A stretch of DNA of 64,000 bases from Belnapia sp. F-4-1 (GCF_000802185.1 NZ_KN676113.1:3987430-4051429), one strand, 5' to 3'; shown: positions 25,433 through 33,852, counted from the stretch's first letter. Program-made: numbers and translations. Notes: a model not told the origin generated them from the sequence alone.

Positions 25433-26764
25433 GTGTTCCGCTCCCTCACCCTGCGGCTGGCGGCGCTTTCGGCGCTCTGGGTGGCGCTCGGGCTGGTGGT
25501 GGGGGGATGGCTGATCCTCGGCATCTCCAGCGACCAGGTGCTGCGCGCCTTCGATGCTCGGGTGCTCGGTCTGCTCGACCGCGTGGCGGGCGCCGCCGCC
25601 CGTGGGTCGGATGGGCGGCCGCGGCTGGAGCGGCCGGTCTCCGACCCCGATCTGGAGCAGCCCTTCGCAGGGGCCTATTGGCAGATCACGGTGCCGGGTG
25701 GCGGCCGGGCGGCCTCGCGCTCGCTCTGGGATGCGCATCTGCCGGAGTTCGATGGGGGGCCGGAGGCCGGGCCGCGCCTCCGCGACGTGGCGGGGCCGCG
25801 CGGCGAGGCGCTGCGGCTCGGCGAGCGGGCGGTGGTGCCGCCGGATGGTGGGCCGCCGCTGCTGGTCCAGGCCGCCATGGCGCGCGGGCGCGTCGATGGC
25901 GAGGTTCGGCGGCTGCGCTGGCTGATCGGCCTCGGCTTCGGGCTGCTCGGACTCGGGCTGGTGGCGGGGACGGTGCTGCAGGTGGTGTTGGGGTTGAGGC
26001 CGCTGCGGCAGGCGCGGCAGGCCGTCGCCGAGCTGCGTGCGGGCGAGCGGGAGGATCTCGCCGCGCTGGCCGCGCCGAGCGAGATCGCGCCGCTGCTGGA
26101 GGAGATCGACGCGCTGCTGCGGCAGAACCGGGCGACCGTCGAGCGCGCGCGGGCGCATCTCGGCAATCTCGCCCATGCGCTGAAGACGCCGCTCGCCGTA
26201 CAGCGCGCCGCGCTCGATGCAGCGCCGCCGGACCTCGCCGTGCTGCGGGGCGAGGCGCTGGCGATGGAGCGGCTGGTGCAGCATCATCTGCGCCGGGCGC
26301 GGGCCGCGGCGCTCTCCGGCGCGGCGGGGCCGGGCGCGCTGCCGCTCGCCATCGGCGAGGATATCGCGCGCGCCCTGCGGCGGCTGCCCGGCAACCACGA
26401 CGTGGCGATCGCGGTCGAAGGTGATGCGCGGGCCCGCGTCGGCGTCGATCCGCAGGACCTCGCCGAGCTGCTGGGCAACCTGATGGAGAATGCCTGCCAA
26501 TGGGCCCGGCGGGCGGTGGCGCTGCATGTCGCGCGCGAGGGCGGGCAGGTGGCCGTCACCGTCGAGGATGACGGGCCCGGCCTTCCCGAGGAGGAGCGCG
26601 AGCGGGTGCTGGCGCGCGGCGTCAGGCTGGACGAGGCAGCGCCGGGCAGCGGCCTCGGCCTCGCCATCGTCCGCGACCTCGTCGAGCTGCATGGCGGCGG
26701 CCTCGCGCTGGAGGCCGCGCCGTCGGGCGGGTTGCGCGCCCGGCTTACGCTACCGGCGCGCTAA
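25433..26764 (+). CDS. PhoQ-like sensor histidine kinase
   Basis: A 443-residue kinase starting with GTG at 25433. The first membrane helix is at residues 5-30, a periplasmic sensor domain of about 130 residues follows, and a second helix ('LIGLGFGLLGLGLVAGTVLQ') is near 165-185. Then come a HAMP-like linker and the H-box 'LGNLAHALKTPLAVQRAALD' with His248, the form found in PhoQ-type kinases. ATP-binding motifs are 'LLGNLMENACQWARRAVALH' (N box), 'VEDDGPGLPEEERERVLARG' (G1) and 'GSGLGLAIVRDLVELHGG' (G2). It pairs with the adjacent regulator; the three-gene unit with the PepSY protein is a common arrangement. Confidence 0.92.
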   Translation: MFRSLTLRLAALSALWVALGLVVGGWLILGISSDQVLRAFDARVLGLLDRVAGAAARGSDGRPRLERPVSDPDLEQPFAGAYWQITVPGGGRAASRSLWDAHLPEFDGGPEAGPRLRDVAGPRGEALRLGERAVVPPDGGPPLLVQAAMARGRVDGEVRRLRWLIGLGFGLLGLGLVAGTVLQVVLGLRPLRQARQAVAELRAGEREDLAALAAPSEIAPLLEEIDALLRQNRATVERARAHLGNLAHALKTPLAVQRAALDAAPPDLAVLRGEALAMERLVQHHLRRARAAALSGAAGPGALPLAIGEDIARALRRLPGNHDVAIAVEGDARARVGVDPQDLAELLGNLMENACQWARRAVALHVAREGGQVAVTVEDDGPGLPEEERERVLARGVRLDEAAPGSGLGLAIVRDLVELHGGGLALEAAPSGGLRARLTLPAR

Positions 26765-26770
26765 GCACGA

Positions 26771-28189
26771 TCAGACCACGCGGATGTTGGAGAACTGCCA
26801 GGGGTCCTCGGCATCGAGCGTCTCGGGGAAGAGGCGCGCACGGTCCTGCAGGGGCGTCCATTCGGAATAGGCGCCGACCACCTCGCCAAGATAGGGCCGG
26901 GCGATCTCCAGCACCCGTTGGTGGTCAATCTCATCCGACTCGACCACGCCGCGGCGCGGGTTCTCCATCGCCCAGATCACGCCGGCCAGCACCGCGACGG
27001 TCACCTGAAGCGAGGTGGCGTTGTTGTGCGGGGCGAGCTGCCGCGCATTCTCGATCGTGAGGCGCGAGCCGTACCAGTAGGCGCCCTTCTGGTGCCCCAT
27101 GAGCAGCACGCCGAGCTCGTCCATGCCGCGGACGATCTCGTCCGTCATCAGCCGCTTCTCGGGCTGCATCTCCCAGTTCTTGCCGGCCAGCTCGTGGACG
27201 GAAAGCACGGCGTCGTCGCAGGGGTGGTAGGCGTAGTGGGCGGTCGGGCGGTAGACGACCTGCCCCGAAGCGTCGCGCAGCGTGTAGTAGTCGGCGAGCG
27301 AGATGCTTTCGTTGTGGGTGATGAGGAAGCCGTGGAACGGCCCCTCCAACGGCGTCCAGGTGCGGACGCGCGTGCTTGCGCCCGGGCGCATCAGGTAGAT
27401 CGCCGCGTCGCAGCCGAAGCCGTGGCGGTGGCCATCCGCCGGCAGCGCCTTCTCATGCGTGCCCCAGCCGAGCTCGGCCGGCTGGCAGCCCTCGCCGACG
27501 AAGCCATCGACCGACCAGGTGTTGACGAACTCGCCCGGCTTCTTGGGCCGGTCGGCGACCTGGGTGTCGCGCTCGGCGATATGGATGACCTTCACGCCGA
27601 GGGCGTGGGCGATGCGCGCCCAGGCGGCGCGGTCGGCGGCCGGCGGCGGCGCGGCGACGGGGGCGCCGGTGTCGCGGGCGATGTCGAGCAGCGCCTGCTT
27701 GACGAAATGGCTGACGAGGCCGGGATTGGCGCCATGCGCCGTCACCGAGGTCGGCCCGCCTTGCGCCGCCCCGCGCAGCGCGATCGCCGCCTCGCGCATC
27801 GCATAGTTGGAGCGCTGCGAGGGCGTCAGCGACGGGTCGGTGTAGCCGCCGGTCCAGGGCTCGACGACGGTGTCGAGATAGAGGACGTCGAGTTCCTGGC
27901 AAAGCTTCATCAGCGCGACGGAGGAGACGTCGACGGAGAGGTTGAGCAGGAAGTCGCCGCGGCGCAGCAGCGGGGTCAGCAGGTCGCGGTAGTTCTCGCG
28001 CGTCGCCCCTTCCACGATGAAACGGATGCCGTATTCCGCCGCCACCTCGCGCCCGCGCTCCTCGGCGGTGACGATGGTGATGTCCTCCCGCTTGATGTCG
28101 ATATGGCGGAGGATCAGCGGCAGGACGCCCTGGCCGATGCTGCCGAAGCCGAGCATGACGAGGCGGCCAGAGAAGCGGGCATGGATCAT
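26771..28189 (-). CDS. hss: Homospermidine synthase
   Basis: A 472-residue NAD-dependent enzyme. The Rossmann start 'RLVMLGFGSIGQGVLPLILR' and 'ITIVTAEERGREVAAEYGI' is followed by the bacterial HSS blocks 'FLLNLSVDVSSVALMKLCQE', 'YLDTVVEPWTGGYTD', 'VTAHGANPGLVSHFVKQALL' near 150, 'VNTWSVDGFVGEG' and 'GHQKGAYWYGSRLT' near 375. It joins two putrescines, or putrescine and spermidine, to make homospermidine in the cytoplasm. The ATG at 28189 is chosen because AAGGAG lies 7 bases upstream; the open frame extends to 28210. It lies downstream of ornithine decarboxylase, its putrescine source, but a terminator hairpin lies between them. Confidence 0.95.
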   Translation of the reverse strand: MIHARFSGRLVMLGFGSIGQGVLPLILRHIDIKREDITIVTAEERGREVAAEYGIRFIVEGATRENYRDLLTPLLRRGDFLLNLSVDVSSVALMKLCQELDVLYLDTVVEPWTGGYTDPSLTPSQRSNYAMREAAIALRGAAQGGPTSVTAHGANPGLVSHFVKQALLDIARDTGAPVAAPPPAADRAAWARIAHALGVKVIHIAERDTQVADRPKKPGEFVNTWSVDGFVGEGCQPAELGWGTHEKALPADGHRHGFGCDAAIYLMRPGASTRVRTWTPLEGPFHGFLITHNESISLADYYTLRDASGQVVYRPTAHYAYHPCDDAVLSVHELAGKNWEMQPEKRLMTDEIVRGMDELGVLLMGHQKGAYWYGSRLTIENARQLAPHNNATSLQVTVAVLAGVIWAMENPRRGVVESDEIDHQRVLEIARPYLGEVVGAYSEWTPLQDRARLFPETLDAEDPWQFSNIRVV

Positions 28190-28216
28190 CGAGGGGCTCC
28201 TTCGAGGCACGCAGGT

Positions 28217-28256
28217 AAAAAAAGAAACCGGCCCCCTCCGGATGGGAGAGGGCCGG
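28217..28256 (-). terminator. Rho-independent terminator or attenuator between ornithine decarboxylase and hss
   Basis: On the minus strand a GC-rich stem (28256-28250 with 28234-28228, 7 bp, continued by 28248-28245 with 28239-28236 after one mismatch) is followed by a T-rich run (28227-28217, seven consecutive T at 28223-28217). It lies between the decarboxylase stop (28279) and the hss ribosome binding site. It should end or reduce transcription into hss, giving differential expression or a second promoter for hss. Confidence 0.8.
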
Positions 28257-28278
28257 ATGGCAGAACGCGCAGCGGGCC

Positions 28279-29511
28279 TCAGGCGGCCAGTGAAACTTCC
28301 GCGTCAACCTCGATCATCGGCCGGTCGCGGACCTCGACCAGCCGGGCCCGGTCGAAGCCGTTGAAGGCGGTGCGGAGGCAGGCGCCATAGGCACCGAGCT
28401 GGCCGATCTCGATCCAGTCGCCTTCGCGGATATCGGCGGGCAGCGGGAAGGGGCCCTTCATCCGGTCCGCGCTGTCGCAGGTCGGGCCGAAGAAGACGAA
28501 GTCCTCCTCCGCCGCGGCCGCGGCCAGGCCTTCCGGGCGGATCAGGCGCACCGGGAAGGTGAAGCCCGGCACGCCGGCATCGGAGAGCGCGCCATAGACG
28601 CCGTCGTTCAGGTAAAGGTCACGCCCGCGGCGGCCCTGCACCTGCACAACGACCGATCCGCCGCCGGCGACCAGGGCGCGGCCCGGCTCGGCCCAGAGCA
28701 CGGCGCCCGGCAGCGCCAGCGCCTCGAAGCTCGCCTCGATCTCGGCGAAGAAGGCGCCGAGCGGAGGCGGCTCGATCCCCGGATAGGCGACCGGGAAGCC
28801 GCCGCCGACATCGATCACCTCCACCGGTACGCCGGCCTCGCGGATGACCTCGCCAGCCAGCGCCATGGCCTGCCGCCAGGCGAGCGGGTCCATCATCTGC
28901 GAGCCCACATGGAAGCAGAGGCCGAGCCGGGCCGCATGCGGCCGTGCGGCGCGGAGCAGGACCACCGCCTCATCCGGCTCGGCGCCGAACTTGCCGGAAA
29001 GGTCGAGCATCGCCGTGCCCTTCGGCAGGCCGAGGCGGATGAAGAGGCCGAGTCCTTCCTCGGCGCCCGCGCCGGTCTCGGTGAGGATCTTGTCGAGTTC
29101 TGCCGCGCTGTCGAGGACGAAGTCGCGCACGCCATGCTCGCCCCAGGCGGCGCGGATGGCCCCGCGCGCCTTGATCGGGTGCATGAAATGGATGCCGGCC
29201 TCGGGGAACATGGTGCGGACCAGCGTGACCTCATTGGCGGAGGCGCAGTCGAAATGCCGCACACCGCCCTCCCAGACCGCCCGCAGCACGGCGGGCTCCG
29301 GGTTGCACTTCACCGCATAGAGCACCTCGCCCGGAAAACCGGCGACGAAACCGGCCGAGGCCTCGGCGATGGCGGCCGGGCGCAGGCAGTGCATCGGCTC
29401 CTCCGGCCGCTCGACGGCAACCAGGGCATCGACGGAGGGGAGGGCGGTGAGGGCGTCGTCGAACTGGCGGCGCAGCGGGGCGACCGCCGCACGGGTGCGG
29501 AGCAGGGACAT
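28279..29511 (-). CDS. Ornithine/lysine decarboxylase (type III PLP, alanine-racemase fold)
   Basis: A 410-residue eukaryote-like decarboxylase. The PLP lysine is in 'EVLYAVKCNPEPAVL' near residue 68. 'HFDCASANEVTLVRTMFPEA' and 'LGLCFHVGSQMMDPLAWRQA' follow, then the glycine loop 'EVIDVGGGFPVAYPG', 'WAEPGRALVAGGGS' and the C-terminal catalytic cysteine in 'FFGPTCDSADRMKG' near 345. 'GAYGACLRTAFNGFD' completes the dimer active site. It makes putrescine (or cadaverine) in the cytoplasm for the downstream homospermidine synthase. The 5' leader carries hairpins and a short ORF, which suggests translational or attenuation control by polyamines or amino acids. Confidence 0.93.
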   Translation of the reverse strand: MSLLRTRAAVAPLRRQFDDALTALPSVDALVAVERPEEPMHCLRPAAIAEASAGFVAGFPGEVLYAVKCNPEPAVLRAVWEGGVRHFDCASANEVTLVRTMFPEAGIHFMHPIKARGAIRAAWGEHGVRDFVLDSAAELDKILTETGAGAEEGLGLFIRLGLPKGTAMLDLSGKFGAEPDEAVVLLRAARPHAARLGLCFHVGSQMMDPLAWRQAMALAGEVIREAGVPVEVIDVGGGFPVAYPGIEPPPLGAFFAEIEASFEALALPGAVLWAEPGRALVAGGGSVVVQVQGRRGRDLYLNDGVYGALSDAGVPGFTFPVRLIRPEGLAAAAAEEDFVFFGPTCDSADRMKGPFPLPADIREGDWIEIGQLGAYGACLRTAFNGFDRARLVEVRDRPMIEVDAEVSLAA

Positions 29512-29558
29512 GTGGCGCGATCCTGGTGAGCGAGAGGAGGCGGGGGCTTGACCCGGCT

Positions 29559-29609
29559 TCAGGCGATGCGCAGCGGACTTCGCATCGCGGCGACCCGTTC
29601 GAGCAACAT
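29559..29609 (-). CDS. Upstream leader ORF, 16 aa, in the ornithine decarboxylase leader
   Basis: On the minus strand an ATG at 29609 is preceded by GAGGG at about 9 bases, a good ribosome binding site. It opens a 16-codon ORF reading MLLERVAAMRSPLRIA, followed by TGA at 29559-29561, 47 bases before the decarboxylase ATG. Its last third forms one arm of an 8-bp inverted repeat, so a ribosome paused near the stop would block that hairpin. Arg occurs at residues 5, 10 and 14. In enterobacteria the speFL leader peptide controls an ornithine decarboxylase by ribosome stalling; a similar role here is inference. Confidence 0.45.
   Translation of the reverse strand: MLLERVAAMRSPLRIA
29563..29588 (-). 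promoter_or_regulatory. Inverted repeat (leader hairpin) inside the upstream ORF
   Basis: GCGATGCG (29563-29570) and CGCATCGC (29581-29588) are perfect 8-bp inverted arms with a 10-base loop. The hairpin covers codons 8-16 of the upstream ORF and lies about 50 bases before the decarboxylase start. Confidence 0.6.
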
Positions 29610-29628
29610 AGGCAGATCCCTCACGGCC

Positions 29629-29644
29629 CCGGTCTTGCGACCGG
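29629..29644 (-). promoter_or_regulatory. GNRA-tetraloop hairpin in the decarboxylase leader
   Basis: Read on the minus strand the sequence is CCGGTC-GCAA-GACCGG, a perfect 6-bp stem closed by a GCAA (GNRA) tetraloop, ending about 20 bases before the upstream ORF start. GNRA loops are stable RNA caps and tertiary contact sites, so this is likely to be a transcribed structure. Confidence 0.6.
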
Positions 29645-29844
29645 CATGGACGAAAAGGACGCGTCCCGTCGTTGCTGTGCCCCGGCCATCAGAGATCCGG
29701 GGCTCGCGGCACGTGCGATAGCGCCAGCGGCCGCCCTTCAGCGACCGCGACCGGAGAAATAGTGGCTCCGTGCTCGAATTGCTATGCCTTTTTTTCGGGG
29801 CTCGCCCGTTCTACCGGCATGGCCGCGCGAAGGGACGAAAGCTT

Positions 29845-30750
29845 TCAGGAATCTTGCCGGTCTAGGGCCTGCAAGGCCAGATATTCCCAGGCAAGCGTCG
29901 CCGCTGCCAGCGCCGTGATCTCGCCGTGGTCGTGGGCGGGCGAGACCTCGACCATATCCATCCCGCGGAAATCGACGCCCCGCAGCCGCCGGATCAGCCC
30001 CTGCGCCTGCCAGGAGGCGAGGCCGCCGATTTCCGGCGTCCCCGTGCCGGGGGCGTGGGCGGGGTCGAGGCAATCGATGTCGAAGGAGAGATAGGCGGGG
30101 CCCCCGCCGAGCACCGTGCGCACCCGCTCCGCCAGCGCCGCCGGGCTCAGCTCCTGCGCCTCCTGCCCGGTAACGACCGTGACGCCCTGGCCGATGGTCC
30201 AGTCCCAGGTCGCCCGGTCAACCGGCGAGCGGATCCCCACCTGGATCATCCGGCGCGGATCGACCAGCCCCTCACGGATCGCATGGTAGAAGGGCGAGCC
30301 ATGGGCATAGGCCTGGCCGAAATTATCGGCCCAGGTATCGACATGCGCATCGCAATGCAGCAGCCCGAGCGGCCCGCCGAGGCGCTTCGACAAGGCGCGC
30401 AGCAGGGGCAGAGTGATGCCGTGCTCGCCGCCGAGCGCGACCAGGTGCCGGCACGCCGCCGCCTGGCGCTCGATCAGCGCCAGGCTGCCGGGGATGTCGC
30501 CGAGGGCGATGGCGAACTCGCCGATATCGGCGATGTCGAGGTCGCGCGGATCGACCCAATGCGTGGGATGCACGCCATCGACCAGCATGCGGCTTGCCCG
30601 CCGGATCGCCGCCGGCCCGTCCCGCGTGCCGGCGCGGTTGGTGGTGCCGATATCCATCGGCACCCCGGCGACCACATAGGCCGCCCCCGCCTCCCGCCGC
30701 TCGATGCCGAGGAAACCCGGTGGCGTGGCGAAGGTCGGCGGGCCCGCCAT
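29845..30750 (-). CDS. Agmatinase/arginase-family ureohydrolase
   Basis: A 301-residue dimanganese ureohydrolase. Metal ligands are all visible: His in 'VALGGEHGITLPLLRAL' near residue 115, Asp-x-His-x-Asp in 'LGLLHCDAHVDTWADNFGQ' near 138, and Asp-x-Asp in 'AYLSFDIDCLDPAHAPGTGT' near 225. 'DMVEVSPAHDHGEITALAAA' near 270 closes the site. Agmatinase (agmatine to putrescine plus urea) is the best guess because the downstream genes make and use putrescine. Guanidinobutyrase or another guanidino-acid hydrolase cannot be excluded, since the substrate loop is not diagnostic. It is preceded by the NIPSNAP gene with 1 base spacing. Confidence 0.87.
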   Translation of the reverse strand: MAGPPTFATPPGFLGIERREAGAAYVVAGVPMDIGTTNRAGTRDGPAAIRRASRMLVDGVHPTHWVDPRDLDIADIGEFAIALGDIPGSLALIERQAAACRHLVALGGEHGITLPLLRALSKRLGGPLGLLHCDAHVDTWADNFGQAYAHGSPFYHAIREGLVDPRRMIQVGIRSPVDRATWDWTIGQGVTVVTGQEAQELSPAALAERVRTVLGGGPAYLSFDIDCLDPAHAPGTGTPEIGGLASWQAQGLIRRLRGVDFRGMDMVEVSPAHDHGEITALAAATLAWEYLALQALDRQDS

Positions 30751-30751
30751 G

Positions 30752-31078
30752 CTACTTCACCGCCGAGAAGGCGGTCGGCGCCAGCAGCAGGTTCTCGACC
30801 GAGGCGACGATCTGACCGTCCTCCTCCGTCTTCGCCCGCGCCGTCAGCCATTCCGGGTCGGTGGCGAAGGTGTTCCACTTCTGCTCGCGCTCGGCGAGGC
30901 TTTCCCACTCGAGCAGATAGTAGAGGTCCTGGTTGGAGGAGCCGACCAGCACGGTCCAGAAGCCGGCCTGCCTGATGCCGTGCTTCTCCCAGAGTTTCAG
31001 CGTGATGGTTTCGAACCGCTTCAGCAGCGCCGGCAGCCGGCCCGGCACGCAGTGATAGATGCGGAGTTCATGGATCAT
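30752..31078 (-). CDS. NIPSNAP family protein
   Basis: A 108-residue ferredoxin-like dimeric alpha-beta barrel protein. It starts 'MIHELRIYHCVPGRLPALLK', has 'LWEKHGIRQAGFWTVLVG', 'LYYLLEWESLAEREQKWNTF' and 'TDPEWLTARAKTEEDG', the standard NIPSNAP core in a single copy. The family has no firm catalytic role; bacterial members often sit with catabolic operons as small-molecule binders or monooxygenase-like proteins. One base separates it from the agmatinase gene, so the two are co-transcribed. Confidence 0.88.
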   Translation of the reverse strand: MIHELRIYHCVPGRLPALLKRFETITLKLWEKHGIRQAGFWTVLVGSSNQDLYYLLEWESLAEREQKWNTFATDPEWLTARAKTEEDGQIVASVENLLLAPTAFSAVK

Positions 31079-31109
31079 GGTCTTGGCCCTCCCATTGGGA
31101 AGGGCCAGA

Positions 31110-33116
31110 CTAGCCTGCCTCCGGCAAGGCGCGAAGCGGCACCGGCCGGGTCAGCGTGGCGATCAGCGCCGGCACCGCCTCGGCAGGGCAGGGCCGGCTG
31201 AAGAGGTAGCCCTGCACTTGCGCCACCCCGAGTTGCCGCAGCAAAGCGAGCTGTGCCTCGGTTTCGACCCCCTCGGCGATGGTCACCAGCCCCAGCGCTT
31301 CGGCCATGCTGGCGATGGCGCGGAGGATCGGCGCCGCCGTCCCCGCCTCGCCGAGGTCGCGGACGAAGCTGCGATCGATCTTCAGCTTGTCGAGCGGGAA
31401 GCTGCGCAGGTAGCCGAGCGAGGAATAGCCCGTGCCGAAATCGTCGAGCGCCACCCGCACGCCCATCTCACGCAGCTGCTGCAAGAGGTCGAGCGTGCGC
31501 TGGCTGTCGCGCAGCACCACCGCCTCGGTGATCTCGAGCTCCAGCCGCGTCGCCGGCAACCCCGCCTCGGCCAGCGCCGCGGCGACGGCGCCGATCAGGT
31601 CCCGCCCTTCGAGCCGCGCCGGCGAAAGGTTGACCGCCACGTGGTAGGGCCCCTGCCAGCGCGCCGCCTCGGCGCAGGCCCGCCGCAACACCCAGGCGTC
31701 GATCTCGGCGATCAGCCCCGACTCCTCCGCCAGCGGGATGAATTCTGCCGGCGGCACCATGCCGCGCCGCGGATGCCGCCAGCGCAGCAGCGCCTCGAAT
31801 CCGAGCAGCCCGCCATCGATGCGCACCACCGGCTGGAAGTGAAGCACCAGCTCCCCTTCGCGCTGCAGCGCCAGGCGCAGGTCCGCCATGAGGCTGTGCC
31901 GCGCCTGCAACCGCTCCGCCATCGCCGGATCGAAGAAGCGGAAGGTGCCGCGCCCGGTCTCCTTCGCCTCGTACAGCGCCATATCGGCATGGCGCAGCAG
32001 CAGGTCGGCATCCCGCCCATCCTGCGGCGCCAGGGCGATTCCGAGGCTGACCCCGACATCGAGGCGGGTGTCGCCGAAGGAATAGCCATGCCCGACCATC
32101 CGTATCAGCCGCTCGGCGAATGGCGCGATGGATTCCGCCGTCGAGCGACCCGGCAGGATGGCCGCGAATTCGTCGCCGCCCAGCCGCGCCACCAGGTCGC
32201 CCTCGCGCAGGCAGCCACGGATGCGCGCCCCGGCCTCGCGCAGCAGCTGGTCGCCCACGCCATGGCCGAGGCTGTCATACACCTCCTTGAACCGGTCGAG
32301 GTCGAGGTAGAAGACCGTGAAGCCCGCTGCAGGCAGCCCGCCCACCGCCTGCGCCATGGCGTTCTGGAACATGATCCGGTTGGGCAGGCCAGTCAGCGCA
32401 TCATGCAGGGCGACATGCTCGCTGCGCCGGACCATGTCCGCCCGCTCGCGCTGCGCCTGCAAGGTCCGGCGGATATCGGCATGGTGTCGGCGGACGATGG
32501 AGCAGAGGGCGATAAAGTAGATCACCTCCATCGTCACCTTGGTCCAGTGCCAGCCGCCGATCGAGATGTCGACCGCGACCTGCGGCAGCATGATGAGGCT
32601 GATCTGGGCCATGGCGAAGCGCGGCGTCGTCGCATTGCGCGAGGCGATGCCGCCGACCGTGCCCATCGAAAGGGTGGCCGAGAGGACCTGCGTCGCGCCG
32701 TCGGCGACGAGTAGATAGGCCAGGGCACAGAAGCTCCCCGTGGCGATCGCCCAGGCCGTGCCCACGGCGAAGTAGCGCCGCGCCGCGCGCAGCGTATCGG
32801 CCGGGCTTGGCGCCGGCAGCCGGCGATGGCCCACCACCACGGCGACACGGAGCAGCAGTAGCGCCAGGTCGATCAGGAGGAAGGCGACCGGCCAGGCGCT
32901 CTCGGTCCGCGTTGCGACGAAGAGACAGAGCGAGAGCGGCGCGACATGCCCGACGCAGAGCGAGGCGAGGCGGTCAAAGAGCGGCGCGACCAGCGTGGCT
33001 GCCTCGTCCTGCTGCCAGGATCGATCCGCTGCGTCCGTGCGACCGCATTCCTCTTCGGTTCTTGACGGGGCTATCATCGCGCCAGCTGGATACGCATCAC
33101 CGGCTTTCGTGGTCAT
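31110..33116 (-). CDS. Membrane GGDEF-EAL protein (cyclic-di-GMP turnover)
   Basis: A 668-residue protein. Residues 40-210 hold several membrane helices forming an integral sensor of no recognised family. The GGDEF domain has 'LHDALTGLPNRIMFQNAM' near 245 and an intact 'VARLGGDEFAAILPG' near 325. The EAL domain has 'LLGFEALLRWRHPRRGMVPP', 'YHVAVNLSPARLEG', 'LELEITEAVVLRD', an intact loop 6 'RVALDDFGTGYSSLGYL', 'KIDRSFVRDLG' and 'IAEGVETEAQ'. Both catalytic centres look complete, so it may make and degrade c-di-GMP. The ATG at 33116 is preferred over the TTG at 33128 because GAAAGG lies upstream of it. It is monocistronic. Confidence 0.92.
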   Translation of the reverse strand: MTTKAGDAYPAGAMIAPSRTEEECGRTDAADRSWQQDEAATLVAPLFDRLASLCVGHVAPLSLCLFVATRTESAWPVAFLLIDLALLLLRVAVVVGHRRLPAPSPADTLRAARRYFAVGTAWAIATGSFCALAYLLVADGATQVLSATLSMGTVGGIASRNATTPRFAMAQISLIMLPQVAVDISIGGWHWTKVTMEVIYFIALCSIVRRHHADIRRTLQAQRERADMVRRSEHVALHDALTGLPNRIMFQNAMAQAVGGLPAAGFTVFYLDLDRFKEVYDSLGHGVGDQLLREAGARIRGCLREGDLVARLGGDEFAAILPGRSTAESIAPFAERLIRMVGHGYSFGDTRLDVGVSLGIALAPQDGRDADLLLRHADMALYEAKETGRGTFRFFDPAMAERLQARHSLMADLRLALQREGELVLHFQPVVRIDGGLLGFEALLRWRHPRRGMVPPAEFIPLAEESGLIAEIDAWVLRRACAEAARWQGPYHVAVNLSPARLEGRDLIGAVAAALAEAGLPATRLELEITEAVVLRDSQRTLDLLQQLREMGVRVALDDFGTGYSSLGYLRSFPLDKLKIDRSFVRDLGEAGTAAPILRAIASMAEALGLVTIAEGVETEAQLALLRQLGVAQVQGYLFSRPCPAEAVPALIATLTRPVPLRALPEAG

Positions 33117-33209
33117 GGTGCCTTTCAACCTTAAGTCGGCAACATGAACGAAAAATGAGCACCATCAGCCGCCTGGATGCGCAGGACCTGTGGTCGGGAG
33201 GAAAAACAC

Positions 33210-33821
33210 ATGCATCTTTACGATTCGATCGGGCCCAATCCGCGCGTCGTCCGCATCTTCATGGCCGAGCGCGGCATCGAGATCCCGAAGACCACCGTGG
33301 ATCTCCGCGGCGGCGAGAACCGCCAGCCGTCCTACATGGCGAAGAACCCCGCCGGCCAGCTCCCTTGCCTCGAACTCGACGACGGCAGCGTGATCGCCGA
33401 GATCACCGCCATCTGTGAATATCTCGACGAGGTCACTCCAGGCGCCTCGCTCATCGGCACGACGCCGCGGGAACGCGCCGAGACGCGCATGTGGACCCGC
33501 CGCATCGACCTCAACATCGCCGAGCCGATGCTCAACGGCTTCCGCTTCGCCGAAGGGCTCAAGCTGTTCGAGAACCGCATCCGCTGCATCCCGCAGGCCG
33601 CCGACGACCTGAAGGCAACGGCACAGGAGCGCCTTGTTTGGCTCGACGGGCTGATCGCCGGCCGGACCTATGTCTGCGGCAACCGGCTGAGCCTCGCCGA
33701 CATCACGCTCTTCGCCTTCCTCGACTTCGCCGCCGGGGTCGGCCAGCCGATCGACCCGAAGCTCGCGGCCATCACCGCGCATCACGCGATGATGGCGGCG
33801 CGGCCTTCGGCGAAGGCTTGA
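33210..33821 (+). CDS. Glutathione S-transferase
   Basis: A 203-residue GST. The N-terminal thioredoxin-like domain has 'MHLYDSIGPNPRVVRIFMAE', cis-Pro region 'MAKNPAGQLPCLELDDGSVI' and the glutathione-binding 'AEITAICEYLDEV' near residue 70. The helical C-terminal domain has 'LSLADITLFAFLDFAAGVGQ' with the N-capping Asp. The Ser/Tyr activating residue position reads 'SIGPNPRVVR', so a serine-type enzyme is possible. GGGAGG 9 bases before the ATG at 33210 fixes the start. It is a stand-alone gene, divergent from the GGDEF-EAL gene. Confidence 0.9.
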   Translation: MHLYDSIGPNPRVVRIFMAERGIEIPKTTVDLRGGENRQPSYMAKNPAGQLPCLELDDGSVIAEITAICEYLDEVTPGASLIGTTPRERAETRMWTRRIDLNIAEPMLNGFRFAEGLKLFENRIRCIPQAADDLKATAQERLVWLDGLIAGRTYVCGNRLSLADITLFAFLDFAAGVGQPIDPKLAAITAHHAMMAARPSAKA

Positions 33822-33852
33822 GGGGGCAGGGAAGGCTTCGTTGCTTCCTTCA

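Larger units (their letters stand above)
29512..29844. other. Intergenic region holding the decarboxylase leader and promoter
   Basis: This 333-base gap lies between the agmatinase stop and the decarboxylase start, both on the minus strand. The half nearer the decarboxylase contains the structured leader and upstream ORF annotated separately (29559-29644). The distal part (29700-29844) should contain the promoter; I could not pick reliable hexamers. A GAAAGCTTTC palindrome lies just across the agmatinase stop. Confidence 0.5.
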
